A DNA stretch of 64,000 nt from CBDCXF01 sp965223755 (GCA_965223755.1 CBDCXF010000001.1:806001-870000); one strand, 5' to 3'. Shown: positions 1-9,364, numbered from the stretch's first letter. A program made the numbers and translations. Notes: generated from the sequence alone by a model not told the origin.

Positions 1-2291
1 TCAAAACCACTGAACTCACGCGTCGGGATCGGCAACGTGTGCAGTGTGTGGTTGTAGCCAAAGGCATAACCGAGGTCGTAGGTACCGATCATCTCACCAC
101 GACCGGGATTACCGATGAAGTAATCACCGTCGGCCGAAAGAGCATCCTCCATGATGTTCTTGAGGTCGCGCTGGATGTACTGCACCTTGATCGCCAGATC
201 GTTGGTGAGCTCGTACTCGCCGCCGAACACAACTTCTTCGACGTGCTGGCTCTCGGTTCCCGGATCGACACGCGAGAAGCCACCACCCAAAGCCGTCGAG
301 CCGCGGCGTACCGCGCGGTCACCAGCGATGTCAGCAGGGTTCTGCGAGAAGTTGTAGGAGAAGATCGTGATCTCTCCACCGTAGGAGCGAATCACGATGT
401 CCATCGGAATGGTCTCGAAGAACTTGCCATAGTGGGCATAGACCTTAGAACGGCCGTTCTTCATCGGATCCCAGATGAAGCCCAAGCGCGGCGCGGTGCC
501 GTCGTCGAGCTCCTGATGCGGTTCGCCGTCGGCGTTGAACAAGGTCTGAGTATCGTGGCGAACACCAAAGTTGAGGGTGAAGTTGTCGGCGATGCGCCAG
601 GAGTCCTGCACGAAGAAAGCTTCGTCCTCGGCCTTGGTGTCAACTACCAGGGGATCGATCAAGTCGGACTGCTGCGCGTTGTAAGCATCGATCTTGCTGC
701 CAGCAAACCAACGATGACGGTAGTAGTAGGGCTGCTCAGGATTGTCGGGGCAACGGAACGAGCTGCAGTTAAAACGATAGATACGCTGGCCGCCCGAGTT
801 GCGGTTGGCGTTGTCAACAGAGACCTCTTCGAACTCGGCACCGAACTTGAACTCATGGTCACCGCCAACGTCGTTGACAAACCATGTCAAGTCTCCACGA
901 ACTTGATCGCGACCGAACTCTTGGTTCTGGTGGAAGCCGAAGCCGGAAGGGGTCGGTGCACCAGCCCAACCCCAAGTGACGGTGCCATCATGGAGCGGGT
1001 CAGTGAAATCGATGAAGCCGATGAGTTCGGAGCCTTCGCCGGAGAATTTGCTCTCTTCGTTGTGCTGCGAAAGACGACCGGAAATCAAGACGTTGTCGGA
1101 CAACACACCGTCGTAGTTGAAGGCGATGTCGGGTGCACCGAAATCGTTGACGCCCGTGAAATGGCTCGGCGGAGCGGCCAGCGAAAAACCAGCCAACAGG
1201 CCTTCCTGAGTTGACGTATCGTCAAAGTAGGAGCCCGCCAAGGTGTGCGTGGGGGTGAGTTTCCAGGTCAACTTGGCCGCGGCGAGGTTACGCTCGGTAT
1301 CGGTGGTAAACGCGTCACCGAGACCCGGGGCTCCCGGCACGAACGGAGCGAAATTTTCTAAAGACTCTTTGTCGTCTGACTCGTCAACGCGGTCGTAAGC
1401 GATGAAGTACCACAGCTTGTCCTTCTTAATGGCGCCACCGACATCAAAGCCGAAGTCGGTCTCATTACGACCAACCGTCCGAGTCGAACCCGAGACGGCA
1501 CCAGCATCAGCTTCGGAGCTGAGGTCGGCCTCAAGGGAGTCGTCGTCCCAGTAACCAAAAATGTCACCTGACAGCTCATTGCCGCCCGACTTAGTGACGA
1601 CTTCGATGATGCCGCCGGTGTTGCGGCCGTACTCAGCGTCGTAGCCGGCGGTCTTGACCTGAACTTCCTGAATGAATTCGAAGTTGAGGCGCTTGCCCTG
1701 CTGGCCCAACTCAACGCCAGTGGTGTTGACACCGTCGATGTAGTAGGCGTTCTCGGCACCGGTGGAACCGTAGAACGTGGTACCCGACGCGTCAGTCTGG
1801 GCGCCAGGGGCCACTTGGGCGGCAGTCACATAGTTGCGTCCGGTCGGCAGGTCTTCAAAGAAGTCCTGCGACAGGGTCACGCCCGACTCGGTGCTCGCGG
1901 TATTGATCAGCGGCCGATCGGAACCGGTGACGACCACGGTGTCGGTAAAGGTCGAGTTCAGGGTCACAGCCAAAGGCGTGGTGCCGGCGATGTTGACCTT
2001 GATGTCCTCTTGGACTACATCTTGGAAGCCCTCGAGGCTAAAGGTCACCGAGTAGACGCCAGGAGGCAAAGCAACCAAGCGAAACTGGCCGTTCTCGCCG
2101 CTGACGGCTTGCTTCTCGCCCTGAGCGGCAGGCGACGTAGCAGTCGCAACCACACCGGGCAAGGACTCGCCGTTCTCATCGACCACGCGGCCGGTGATTT
2201 GGCCGGTGGACGACTGCGAAAACGCCACAGCCGGGACCAGGAGCAGGGCTGCTGCAAACAGAGCCCAACCCAAAGGTCGTTTAGTGAACAT
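1..2291 (-). CDS. TonB-dependent receptor with carboxypeptidase-like repeat domain (3' end outside window)
   Basis: Outer-membrane receptor of the Oar/TonB-dependent type, incomplete because the frame runs open off the left edge (about 763 codons visible). It starts with an ATG at 2291 behind a strong GGAGG. A signal peptide of about 25 residues (KRPLGWALFAAALLLVPAVA, then FSQ) is followed by a carboxypeptidase regulatory-like beta-sandwich (GRVVDENGESLPGV...LPPGVYSVTF). Next come a plug domain (YYIDGVNTTG; VKTAGYDAEYGRNTGGIIEV) and the beginning of a beta-barrel rich in aromatic and Asp/Asn residues. Family knowledge: such receptors import glycans, peptides or siderophores. No substrate can be read from the sequence, and no TonB/ExbBD gene is adjacent. 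The conserved plug motif makes the class assignment firm. Confidence 0.93.
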   Translation of the reverse strand, partial: MFTKRPLGWALFAAALLLVPAVAFSQSSTGQITGRVVDENGESLPGVVATATSPAAQGEKQAVSGENGQFRLVALPPGVYSVTFSLEGFQDVVQEDIKVNIAGTTPLAVTLNSTFTDTVVVTGSDRPLINTASTESGVTLSQDFFEDLPTGRNYVTAAQVAPGAQTDASGTTFYGSTGAENAYYIDGVNTTGVELGQQGKRLNFEFIQEVQVKTAGYDAEYGRNTGGIIEVVTKSGGNELSGDIFGYWDDDSLEADLSSEADAGAVSGSTRTVGRNETDFGFDVGGAIKKDKLWYFIAYDRVDESDDKESLENFAPFVPGAPGLGDAFTTDTERNLAAAKLTWKLTPTHTLAGSYFDDTSTQEGLLAGFSLAAPPSHFTGVNDFGAPDIAFNYDGVLSDNVLISGRLSQHNEESKFSGEGSELIGFIDFTDPLHDGTVTWGWAGAPTPSGFGFHQNQEFGRDQVRGDLTWFVNDVGGDHEFKFGAEFEEVSVDNANRNSGGQRIYRFNCSSFRCPDNPEQPYYYRHRWFAGSKIDAYNAQQSDLIDPLVVDTKAEDEAFFVQDSWRIADNFTLNFGVRHDTQTLFNADGEPHQELDDGTAPRLGFIWDPMKNGRSKVYAHYGKFFETIPMDIVIRSYGGEITIFSYNFSQNPADIAGDRAVRRGSTALGGGFSRVDPGTESQHVEEVVFGGEYELTNDLAIKVQYIQRDLKNIMEDALSADGDYFIGNPGRGEMIGTYDLGYAFGYNHTLHTLPIPTREFSGF

Positions 2292-2492
2292 CAATAAAAC
2301 CTCCTTCAGTTTGGATGGTTCGGCCAACATCTCTGCTTCGCGCTCTGGTGCTGACCTGTTCGTTATTCCTCCTTCGCTGCCATGCGCTGCGAAGTGTTGC
2401 AGAACAGGTGCAAGGCGTGTACCTGAGCAACTCCAACTCAGAAGGTTGGCGGAGGCGCTGGTCTGCCTCCCCTAAGTCGTTGCTTTTAAAGG
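2292..2492 (-). other. Leader region of the TonB receptor gene
   Basis: About 200 bases between the terminator of the upstream TPR gene and the receptor start. It contains the receptor's GGAGG ribosome site (2301-2305 on the opposite strand) and a small hairpin (CCAAC and GTTGG arms near 2430-2446). I see no convincing gene here. A promoter must lie in this stretch or just upstream, but no hexamer pair is clear. Confidence 0.4.
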
Positions 2493-2521
2493 AAAAAGAT
2501 GGCACTGGAACCAATGCCATC
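2493..2521 (-). terminator. Rho-independent terminator after the secreted TPR gene
   Basis: Read on the minus strand, a hairpin with 7-bp arms GATGGCA/TGCCATC (2515-2521 and 2498-2504) contains an inner TGG/CCA pairing and is followed directly by a run of five T. It lies about 95 bases past the stop of the TPR gene and so separates that gene from the TonB receptor downstream. Confidence 0.75.
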
Positions 2522-2614
2522 CTGGCAATGCATCACTACGTTCACCGCCACAATTCAATGTGTTGAATCGTGCTCCAGCGTTTTGATTTGTTGCGTTGCG
2601 CGCCGTTGACCGTG

Positions 2615-3586
2615 CTATTGCAGATATTCAAGCATCTGTTGCGCTGAAACTCCCGATTCGCTCCCCGGTGCCAGCTCGATGACTCGCTCCATGTGCTGAC
2701 GCGCAGCGTCGTTGTCACCCTGGTTCACCAAGCACAAGCCAAGCTGAAAATGGGCATCGGCCAAATCGGGATTGAGCTCCAACGCTTTTGTCAAAGTTAC
2801 CTGGGCAGCAGTCATGTCGCCACTGTTGAACTGATTCAACCCGATATCGGCGTATTCGGTAGCCGCCTTCTCGGGCATCACCTCTGCCAGTCGCTCGATG
2901 AGCTGCTCTAAGTCCGCCACACTCGCACCAGCGTGCTTCATTCCGGTGTAGTGGAGGTCCATTGCCTTGCTGTTGCTCGGATCGAGTTCCAGCGCGCGGC
3001 CGGCGTGCTCCGCTGCCGCGGTGTACTCCCCGCTTTGCAGATGGATCGCACTCAGGGCCACCATCGCGGGCACCACGGCATCGTCCACGCTCAGCACCTC
3101 TTCGAAGGCCGCCCTTGCGGTGGCGTAGTCACCACTTTGAGCGGCAGCCAGACCACGGTTGAAGGCGTCGACCGCGTCGGGATGCATTCCATAGCCACTG
3201 TCACTCGAGCTTCGGCTGATCGAGTCCATGCCGGGTAGCGTGAAGTTGTATTCCGCGTTCCCTTTCGTCGCCACTTCAAGCTCGGTCTGAAAGGGGACAT
3301 AGCCCTCTTTGGTCAGTCGATAGAGGTAAGTAATCGAAGCATCGTTGATCAGAAGCGAGTAGGCGCCTTCCTCGTCGGTCGTGCCCTCAGCGACGATCTC
3401 ACCCGAATCGGGCACTTCAGCGGTCACACGTACGTCCGCGACAGCTTCGCCATCGCCGTCGACTACCTTGCCCCACACCCGCGCTTGCTTACGCTGCGCG
3501 CTCATTGGGCTGGCAAAGATCATTGCAGCGACGCATATCGCCGCAATCACCGACCACAGTTTTGTAAGGTGCTTTGCGCTTTTCAT
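2615..3586 (-). CDS. Secreted protein with carboxypeptidase regulatory-like domain and TPR repeats
   Basis: 323 residues from an ATG at 3586 preceded by GGAGG with about 9 bases spacing; the frame is open further upstream, but the ribosome site and signal peptide fix this start. An N-terminal signal peptide (AAICVAAMIFASPMSAQ) is followed by a carboxypeptidase regulatory-like fold (ARVWGKVVDGDGEAVADVRV, then EEGAYSLLI) at about residues 30-110. At least four TPR units follow (for example DAFNRGLAAAQSGDYATARA and ADAHFQLGLCLVNQGDNDAA). Such proteins act as periplasmic or envelope scaffolds; no catalytic motif is visible. It is transcribed toward the TonB receptor but has its own terminator. 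Sharing the carboxypeptidase-like module with the receptor hints at a related envelope role, which is inference. Confidence 0.85.
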   Translation of the reverse strand: MKSAKHLTKLWSVIAAICVAAMIFASPMSAQRKQARVWGKVVDGDGEAVADVRVTAEVPDSGEIVAEGTTDEEGAYSLLINDASITYLYRLTKEGYVPFQTELEVATKGNAEYNFTLPGMDSISRSSSDSGYGMHPDAVDAFNRGLAAAQSGDYATARAAFEEVLSVDDAVVPAMVALSAIHLQSGEYTAAAEHAGRALELDPSNSKAMDLHYTGMKHAGASVADLEQLIERLAEVMPEKAATEYADIGLNQFNSGDMTAAQVTLTKALELNPDLADAHFQLGLCLVNQGDNDAARQHMERVIELAPGSESGVSAQQMLEYLQ

Positions 3587-3718
3587 CTTCCAGTTCCTCC
3601 TACGCAAGTCAATTGTACAAGCTGCTGTTATCGCTTCTGGATACTGCCAGCCATCCCAATGGAAGCAAAGCAACGGTTATGCCATGAAGCTCGTGTAACA
3701 GTCTGATAGCGTCTCGTC

Positions 3719-4501
3719 ATGCGTTCCTTTCGAATGACCCTATTGCCGGCTGCGCTACTGGTTCTTGCTCCAATTGACCTCTTAGCCGGCCCTGAAATCG
3801 ATGCCTCGCGTATGCGAATGGCAGAATCCGCCACCGACAAAGGCAACAACTTCCTAAAAAAGCAAAACTACGAACGAGCGGAGAGAGAATTCACTCGCGC
3901 GATCGAGCACGAGAGCCGCTATCCGCAGGCCCACCTCGGTCTTGCGGCGGTCCAGGTGGCCACCGGCCGTTACCAGCAAGCGCTCGCAGCAGTGGCGGCC
4001 AGCAAAGAGCACTTCCAGTGGTGGGCGCGACTCAACCAGACATCCGGTCTTCAAGATCGCCAAGAGTTTGCGTCGCGAGAACGTGAAATGCGGGATTTTG
4101 CGCGCATCACACGCCAGAATACGGGCGCCACAACCGCCGAAAGTGGCAATGCAGGAGGCAGTGTCGCCAGCGATGCGGTTGCCCGCGAAGTCGAAATGGA
4201 AAGACACCTCGCAGATCGATTGCAACCCGAGGAAGTCGAGGGGATCCCAGCCCAGGCATTTTATTTGGAGGGGCTGGCCCAGCTTCGGCTCGGCCATCGA
4301 GACAAAGGCATTGAAGCCCTTCGAACCTGCTTATACCTGGATCAAAAACACGCTCTTTCCCATTACAACCTTGCGGTAGCTCTGTTCACGACTGGCGAGG
4401 CGCTGGCGGCAAAGGTGCACTTGGATGCGGCGATCGAGCACGGCGCCGAGCCCCATCCTCAGTTCGTCGCCGATCTCAATGCCGCCGTTGGGAGCCAGTA
4501 G
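3719..4501 (+). CDS. Secreted TPR protein, first of a tandem pair
   Basis: 260 residues starting at an ATG at 3719; no good Shine-Dalgarno is visible and an internal ATG at 3734 is possible. The hydrophobic N-terminus (MTLLPAALLVLAPIDLLAG) is a signal peptide. The rest contains TPR units at about residues 38-100 (NFLKKQNYERAEREFTRAIE) and 180-245 (FYLEGLAQLRLGHRDKGIEA). It is clearly homologous over its whole length to the next gene (shared RPE-like unit ATDxGxxxL, YERAE, RYPQAHLGLAAV, QVFYLEGLA). The two therefore arose by tandem duplication. The function is unknown; a periplasmic protein-interaction role is inferred. Confidence 0.8.
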   Translation: MRSFRMTLLPAALLVLAPIDLLAGPEIDASRMRMAESATDKGNNFLKKQNYERAEREFTRAIEHESRYPQAHLGLAAVQVATGRYQQALAAVAASKEHFQWWARLNQTSGLQDRQEFASREREMRDFARITRQNTGATTAESGNAGGSVASDAVAREVEMERHLADRLQPEEVEGIPAQAFYLEGLAQLRLGHRDKGIEALRTCLYLDQKHALSHYNLAVALFTTGEALAAKVHLDAAIEHGAEPHPQFVADLNAAVGSQ

Positions 4502-4598
4502 TCCAAGCGCTACCAGTCAGCAACACTAGTCAACAATCCACAGCGAAGCACCCCGGGACACGGGCGCAATCTGCTACGCTCGATGCGGAGTGAAAGCG

Positions 4599-5393
4599 AT
4601 GAAGGGCTGGCCGCTCATCTTGATGGTCGCATGCATGTGCGGTCGAGTGGGAGTTTTTGCAGACACTGGTAAAAGCAGCACGCCTGTCGACCGCCTCGCC
4701 AGTTCCCGCATCAAGATGTCCCGGGCTGCCACCGACCAGGGCGACCGACTCCTCCGCCAAGGGGAGTACGAACGAGCGGAAGAGGCTTTTCGGCGCTCGA
4801 TCCAATATGAGCCTCGGTACGCCGCCGCCCATCTCGGACTTGGTGCCGTCATGGTGGCGACCCAGAGGTTTGAAGAAGCCCTTTCGGTCCTCGCAGAAGC
4901 CGAACTCCGCTTCTCGGAATGGCAACAGATGCATTCGGTCGCCGGGCTCACCAACCGGCAATACAACTCCAATCGGGAACGAGAAGTCCGCGACTTCGCG
5001 AAACTCAAGCGGCAGACCGCCACTCCAAGCACGGCTCCTACCGTCGAACAATCCATCAAACAAGAAATCGCCGCCGCCGACCGGGGTCGCCATATCGCCG
5101 ACCGCCTACGCCCTGATTTAGTGGATGGAATCCCAGCGCAGGTCTTCTACCTGGAAGGGCTCGCATTCCTTCGCACTGGCCGCCGCGATCGGGGTATCGA
5201 AGCGCTCAAAACAGCTCTTTTGCTCGATGACACACACGCTCTCGCCCACTACAACCTCGCCGTGGCCCTTTTTGTGGTCGGCGAGTTCGAGCCCGCCGAC
5301 GCTCATCTCACCGCGGCAATCGAAGCTGGCGCCGAGCCCAATAGCCAGTTCGTCGCCGATCTAGAACAAGCCCGCGCAGCGACCGTCAACTAA
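4599..5393 (+). CDS. Secreted TPR protein, second of a tandem pair
   Basis: 264 residues from an ATG at 4599, which has a GGAG eight bases upstream; an in-frame GTG at 4590 overlaps that ribosome site and is less likely. A signal peptide (GWPLILMVACMCGRVGVFA) precedes TPR units at about residues 45-110 (RLLRQGEYERAEEAFRRSIQ) and 185-255 (FYLEGLAFLRTGRRDRGIEA). It is paralogous to the gene at 3719 with the same architecture and length. Its stop lies only three bases from the stop of the convergent metalloprotease gene. Function unknown. Confidence 0.82.
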   Translation: MKGWPLILMVACMCGRVGVFADTGKSSTPVDRLASSRIKMSRAATDQGDRLLRQGEYERAEEAFRRSIQYEPRYAAAHLGLGAVMVATQRFEEALSVLAEAELRFSEWQQMHSVAGLTNRQYNSNREREVRDFAKLKRQTATPSTAPTVEQSIKQEIAAADRGRHIADRLRPDLVDGIPAQVFYLEGLAFLRTGRRDRGIEALKTALLLDDTHALAHYNLAVALFVVGEFEPADAHLTAAIEAGAEPNSQFVADLEQARAATVN

Positions 5394-5396
5394 GGC

Positions 5397-6491
5397 CTAG
5401 TCTTCCGACTTGAGGATGGCGGAAACCCACTCGGCCATCAAATGGCGCAAATCTCCCGACGCCAATTTTTCTATAGAGGCGGCAAGCCGGTTTTGTCGCC
5501 AGCTATCAGCTAAGTTCGGCGCTCCTTCGCTTTTCAAATAGTCGGTCAAGAAGCAGACGGTGACCGCGCTCAGTTCGTAGCGCCATCCACGGCTCTCAAG
5601 AGCGTAGAAGTCCCTGCGACTTCGCCCCACGACTTCTTGCAAATCCAGGGATCCGTCCATGGCCCTGGCACCGACGCGCGCGAGCGCGGCGCGGGGCCCA
5701 TGGTGGCTCACTGAGCTTCTCTCCTCCGCCCAACCTGCGTCGTGGTAGATCAACACAGGGCGGCGCTTTGTGTGCCCTCGAATGCCACCTTCAGGCTCCA
5801 GCAAGCCCAAACATCCCGCTGAGCCCTCTTCGAGCCAAGTCGGGAGCTGGGGACCGAAGGCAAGACGATTGAGAAGATGAACACCTTCGTGTTCGATCGC
5901 CAGCAGATCCCGTTCGTTAACGGAGCTGACCAAGACCGTAGCGAGCGTCCCAGACGCCCAGGCCCAACTGTGCCCCGGCCCGGCGCCGTAATGGCGCTGC
6001 TCAAAGCGTTCAAACTCCTCCACGTCCTGAAAGACGCCAATCCACGCTTTGCCGCCGGCCTCGATTGAACCACCGTATCGCGACTGATACTTGCCCGGCA
6101 GGTCTGCCAACAGCATCTCGACTTGTTGCCGATGATCGCTTGCTTCGATGTCGGTGATCAACAGAACCCACCCGAGATCTTTACAGTTCCAGGCGGCTTG
6201 GTTGGGGGGACATGCAAACCGAGCGTTGGTGTTGTCGAACACCTCGGTCGCATCAATCTGGATCCAACCGGAGCGATCCAGGTAACGTACTCGCGCCCAG
6301 CCCCAACCTTCCTCCAAAACCTCAACTTCGACCGGAGTCTGCACCCGAACAACGCTTCGTCCGTGTGGTCCCGGGCGATCCCAGAGGACCGACCCCTCTT
6401 TGATTCGTACGAATTCATCACCCCGTAGAGAGGCTGGCATCAAACTAATCGCACAGCACCACAGAAGTGCGGCTGTCCACTGACGCCCCAT
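5397..6491 (-). CDS. Secreted HExxH metalloprotease-like protein with SH3-like domain
   Basis: 364 residues, last gene of a five-gene operon, starting with an ATG at 6491 seven bases after the preceding stop. The order is: signal peptide (AALLWCCAISLMPASLRG), a bacterial SH3-like domain at about residues 27-92 (VLWDRPGPHGRSVVRV, WGWARVRYLDRSGWI), then a gluzincin-like peptidase domain. That domain has HEGVH (His201, Glu202, His205), and WLEEGSAG supplies a likely third zinc ligand (Glu221 or Glu222). The arrangement matches the peptidase MA family. The SH3-like domain suggests cell-wall or envelope targeting. The substrate is unknown, and zinc binding is predicted from the motif only. Confidence 0.8.
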   Translation of the reverse strand: MGRQWTAALLWCCAISLMPASLRGDEFVRIKEGSVLWDRPGPHGRSVVRVQTPVEVEVLEEGWGWARVRYLDRSGWIQIDATEVFDNTNARFACPPNQAAWNCKDLGWVLLITDIEASDHRQQVEMLLADLPGKYQSRYGGSIEAGGKAWIGVFQDVEEFERFEQRHYGAGPGHSWAWASGTLATVLVSSVNERDLLAIEHEGVHLLNRLAFGPQLPTWLEEGSAGCLGLLEPEGGIRGHTKRRPVLIYHDAGWAEERSSVSHHGPRAALARVGARAMDGSLDLQEVVGRSRRDFYALESRGWRYELSAVTVCFLTDYLKSEGAPNLADSWRQNRLAASIEKLASGDLRHLMAEWVSAILKSED

Positions 6492-6498
6492 AGCCGTT

Positions 6499-7800
6499 CT
6501 ACTGTAAATCGATCCGGCGCCGCCTGCTTTCGACTTCGACTTCCTGCGGCAAATAGAGGCCACGGATCCAGGCGATGGTCTGTTGATCGAGCAACTCTCG
6601 CAGACGACGAACGGCTTTTTCCATGTCCCTGCCGTCCTCTATTTGGCGCGCCCCTTGGGCCCACGGGGACTGATTGGCAACCGAACCGACCTTCCACACC
6701 AGCAACGGCACACGTAGATCTCGGAGGTATCCCAGCACTTGCTGAGAAGAAAAGAACGCTTTGGGGTCTCGTGCCTCACCAAGTACCAGCACGACGGCGC
6801 GGCGGCGGCTGCGAGCAGCCGCGAGCATTCCAGCCACCGCGACACCCTCCGAGACCTTGATGTCATCTGCGGCAATCGCTGTAGGGGGGCGAACCCGGTC
6901 CAAGATCTGCAGCAGGTTGCCGTCCGAACTGGTCAAGTCGCGCGAATAGTCGAGAAGGTCTCGTCCTCGTCCTACGCCATTGACCGGTGATGATGTCGGC
7001 CAGACGAATTTGATCCAGTCGGACTCCTCCAGCACCCTGAATTCGTCGTCGACACGATGGCCTCGGTCGGCTCGACGTCGTCGCCTCGTCGCCGACGCCT
7101 CCTCAAGAAGGCGTTCGAGGTCGGCCTCGGCGGTCGGATCGACAACGAGAACAATCTGCGCCGGCCCTTTCTCCAGTCCAACGATGGTTGGTGTCACCCC
7201 ATTCGCTTTCACACCCCTCAGTTGGGCCGACACTCGGTCCTGCCGTTGACTGCGCACTGGAATCGCAGTGATCTCGACATCTTGCGCGATCAATTCACCG
7301 TATTGCAGAACGGCGTCGGCTGTCGCAATCGAGTCATCCGGAAACTCAACTTCCGCGCGGATCAGATCCAACTCGGCTTCGCTATCGGGGATCTCGATCC
7401 ACGCCGGGTCCTCGACGTCAACCCGGTCACCGTTGATTTCGAGCCGAAGGCTGTGCGGCGCCAGTTCCATAACATGAGCCCAGCGCAACGCCAATCCCAC
7501 TTTTCCTCGCTCGCCGCGTCGCAGCTCGACTCCCGCACGAGCCGGGCCAGTGGGCAGATTGATCCACTGCCGCTCGTCGGCAAGAACTTCAGATTTTGCG
7601 TCAAGAGCGACGGCGCGAATCCGATGGGGAGTCAAACGATCCCCGAGGTCTACTGTGACCCTCCAGGGAGGCTGATCCAGTTCAACGACGATCTCGTTGT
7701 CGAGCAGAACACGCAACAACGCCGTTCCCTCGGGCGGGTTCAATTCGACTGCAGTTACTCCGACAATCAGACCCAGGAACGCTGTCGTAAAAAGATTCAA
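6499..7800 (-). CDS. Unknown protein of the VWFA/metalloprotease operon
   Basis: 433 residues, starting with an ATG that overlaps the stop of the VWFA gene by four bases, so the two are translationally coupled. A short hydrophobic N-terminus (LFTTAFLGLIVGVTAVEL) may be a signal or anchor. The N-terminal half looks beta-rich with Ig-like spacing (LLRVLLDNEIVVELDQPPWRVTVDLG). The C-terminal third resembles a degenerate von Willebrand A/Rossmann region (VAVAGMLAAARSRRRAVVLVLG) but has no obvious MIDAS. I do not recognise a named family. The context suggests it works with the adjacent VWFA-related protein and metalloprotease. Confidence 0.7.
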   Translation of the reverse strand: MNLFTTAFLGLIVGVTAVELNPPEGTALLRVLLDNEIVVELDQPPWRVTVDLGDRLTPHRIRAVALDAKSEVLADERQWINLPTGPARAGVELRRGERGKVGLALRWAHVMELAPHSLRLEINGDRVDVEDPAWIEIPDSEAELDLIRAEVEFPDDSIATADAVLQYGELIAQDVEITAIPVRSQRQDRVSAQLRGVKANGVTPTIVGLEKGPAQIVLVVDPTAEADLERLLEEASATRRRRRADRGHRVDDEFRVLEESDWIKFVWPTSSPVNGVGRGRDLLDYSRDLTSSDGNLLQILDRVRPPTAIAADDIKVSEGVAVAGMLAAARSRRRAVVLVLGEARDPKAFFSSQQVLGYLRDLRVPLLVWKVGSVANQSPWAQGARQIEDGRDMEKAVRRLRELLDQQTIAWIRGLYLPQEVEVESRRRRIDLQ

Positions 7801-8885
7801 CGCCGAGCGCTGTCCTCAGGCGTGTACACATACCCCGAACGCGAAACGATCTCGAAGTCGCGGTCTTTTACCTCAACCTTCACCCGTCGAAAGCCTTCAT
7901 CCGCACGGCGATGTCCGACGCTGTAGCTGAGCAGGTAGTAGGCGCTATTGTGGTCAGTGATGTCCTTCATGCGGTTGTCGAAGCGCGTAACGAACGGTGC
8001 GAAATCCCCACCGGTGTCATTGGCAATGCGCCGCAGAGCGTGCTGCTGCGTGTGATCGACTTCAATCGGAGTGGTGTCGATCGGAAACACCACAACGTTG
8101 CTCTCACTCAAGGTTGCCAGCAGGTCGCGATAGCGGCGACGATCGGGACCGGTGAAGTTGAGGTCTGGGCCGAGGTCACCGAATCCAGGGGAAAACAACA
8201 CCATCAACTTGCGTCCGATGATGTGCCCTGAAGCCTCGCCCAGCAGCGACATCGCCGCAAAGATGTTTCCGGAAGCTCGCGAGAGTTCCCGGCCCTGCGG
8301 TAAGCGAGGCTCCAAATCCCAAGGAGAGTCAGATTCCGGCCATGGGTTCGAGGGTTTGCGCTTCCCTTGGCCGGCATCTGCCAAAGCCTGCCTCAGTGCT
8401 TCGCGGTCTTGAGTGAAGTCCTGCAGCAAGCTGAGCGAGCTCGAATAGGTAGCCACGGCGACCCAGTCACTGGGCGCCATGCCGTTGTCGAGCCAGTCCA
8501 GCAAGTCGCGGCTCAGTTGCACTCGCCGCCGCAGAGTTCCCACCCGTTCGAACTCGGCGCCGATGGGCGTGTGTACCAGCAGCATCACAAATCGACTGTC
8601 TGGGGCCGTCTCGGTGTCCGGTACGTAACGATGCGAGTAGCTGGTCACCGAAACTACCTCAACTGGATCCCCATTCTCGGTCACTGAAAAGTCCTCGGGC
8701 GTCAAGCCGAGGACGGCGTTCCCATCGTCATCGGTCACGCGCACATCGAGAGTCACTTCCGTTACGTCGATCTCTTCCTCAAACGGCGGGCCGGGTTCTT
8801 GCGCCAAAATCGGTGCCGTCATCAACGCCAGCACCGCTGGAACCAGCAATCGCGGGTTTTTCTTCAACTCTCGGGAGGTCCGCAT
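7797..8885 (-). CDS. VWFA-related secreted protein (TIGR03436-like)
   Basis: 362 residues starting at an ATG at 8885 (MRTSRELKKN), four bases after the upstream CBS gene. A signal peptide (LLVPAVLALMTAPILAQ) is followed by the beta-strand module DVTEVTLDVRVTDDDGNAV with LTPEDFSVTENGDPVEV. This combination is the hallmark of the Acidobacteria-rich VWFA-related domain family. The C-terminal region has the A-domain core (RFVMLLVHTP; KLMVLFSPGFGDLG; SNVVVFPIDTTPI) and ends YYLLSYSV followed by a VKVEVKDRDF strand. A full DxSxS MIDAS is not evident, so metal-dependent adhesion is uncertain. Family members are envelope proteins of unknown role. Confidence 0.88.
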   Translation of the reverse strand: MRTSRELKKNPRLLVPAVLALMTAPILAQEPGPPFEEEIDVTEVTLDVRVTDDDGNAVLGLTPEDFSVTENGDPVEVVSVTSYSHRYVPDTETAPDSRFVMLLVHTPIGAEFERVGTLRRRVQLSRDLLDWLDNGMAPSDWVAVATYSSSLSLLQDFTQDREALRQALADAGQGKRKPSNPWPESDSPWDLEPRLPQGRELSRASGNIFAAMSLLGEASGHIIGRKLMVLFSPGFGDLGPDLNFTGPDRRRYRDLLATLSESNVVVFPIDTTPIEVDHTQQHALRRIANDTGGDFAPFVTRFDNRMKDITDHNSAYYLLSYSVGHRRADEGFRRVKVEVKDRDFEIVSRSGYVYTPEDSARR

Positions 8886-8889
8886 TTCT

Positions 8890-9294
8890 CTATCCCTTTG
8901 CTGCCAGACGTACAAAGTCCGACTCGGTGATGATGCCCACCAAGCGCGTCCCCATGACCACCGGTAAGCACCCGTACTTGCCCTCCAGCATGATCTGTGC
9001 CGCCTTTCGAACTTCAACATCGGACTCCACTGTCGCCACATCTTCAGTCATGAAATCGGCCAGTCTGACTTCGCGCATTGCTTCGTTGTGGGCACTCAAC
9101 GTCAGTTCGTAGCGAGTTTTGTCGGCGATCCGAATGACGTCGCGATGCGTTACCAGGCCCACTAGATCTCCATCTTCGTCAACAATCGGAACATGGCGAA
9201 TGTCCTCGTCCCACATCAATCTTCGAGCGGTGACAAGGTCGTCTTGAGGACGCAAACTGAAAACGCTGTCGGTCATGAATTGACTTACGAGCAT
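8890..9294 (-). CDS. CBS-domain pair protein
   Basis: 134 residues containing two CBS motifs and nothing else: residues about 1-60 (VSQFMTDSVFSLRPQDDLVTA, HVPIVDEDGDLVGLVTHRDV) and 75-134 (DFMTEDVATVESDVEVRKAA, LPVVMGTRLVGIITESDF). A Bateman module of this kind usually binds adenine nucleotides or S-adenosylmethionine and regulates a partner. Here it is cytoplasmic, while the three genes that follow encode secreted or envelope proteins, so its link to them is not obvious. It lies 70 bases downstream of another CBS gene and only 4 bases upstream of the VWFA-related gene. Confidence 0.9.
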   Translation of the reverse strand: MLVSQFMTDSVFSLRPQDDLVTARRLMWDEDIRHVPIVDEDGDLVGLVTHRDVIRIADKTRYELTLSAHNEAMREVRLADFMTEDVATVESDVEVRKAAQIMLEGKYGCLPVVMGTRLVGIITESDFVRLAAKG

Positions 9295-9364
9295 GATGAA
9301 TGTCCTTTCTGTCCTCCAAAACGGACTGTAGCGTCATTTTCTGGAGGAAAAGCTAAGCAATCCT

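Noticed and set aside
39..1214. 391-residue ORF opposite the TonB receptor
   Set aside because: It is the reverse complement of the receptor's plug and barrel region, where GC-rich codons leave a long open antisense frame. The receptor motifs are unambiguous on the minus strand.
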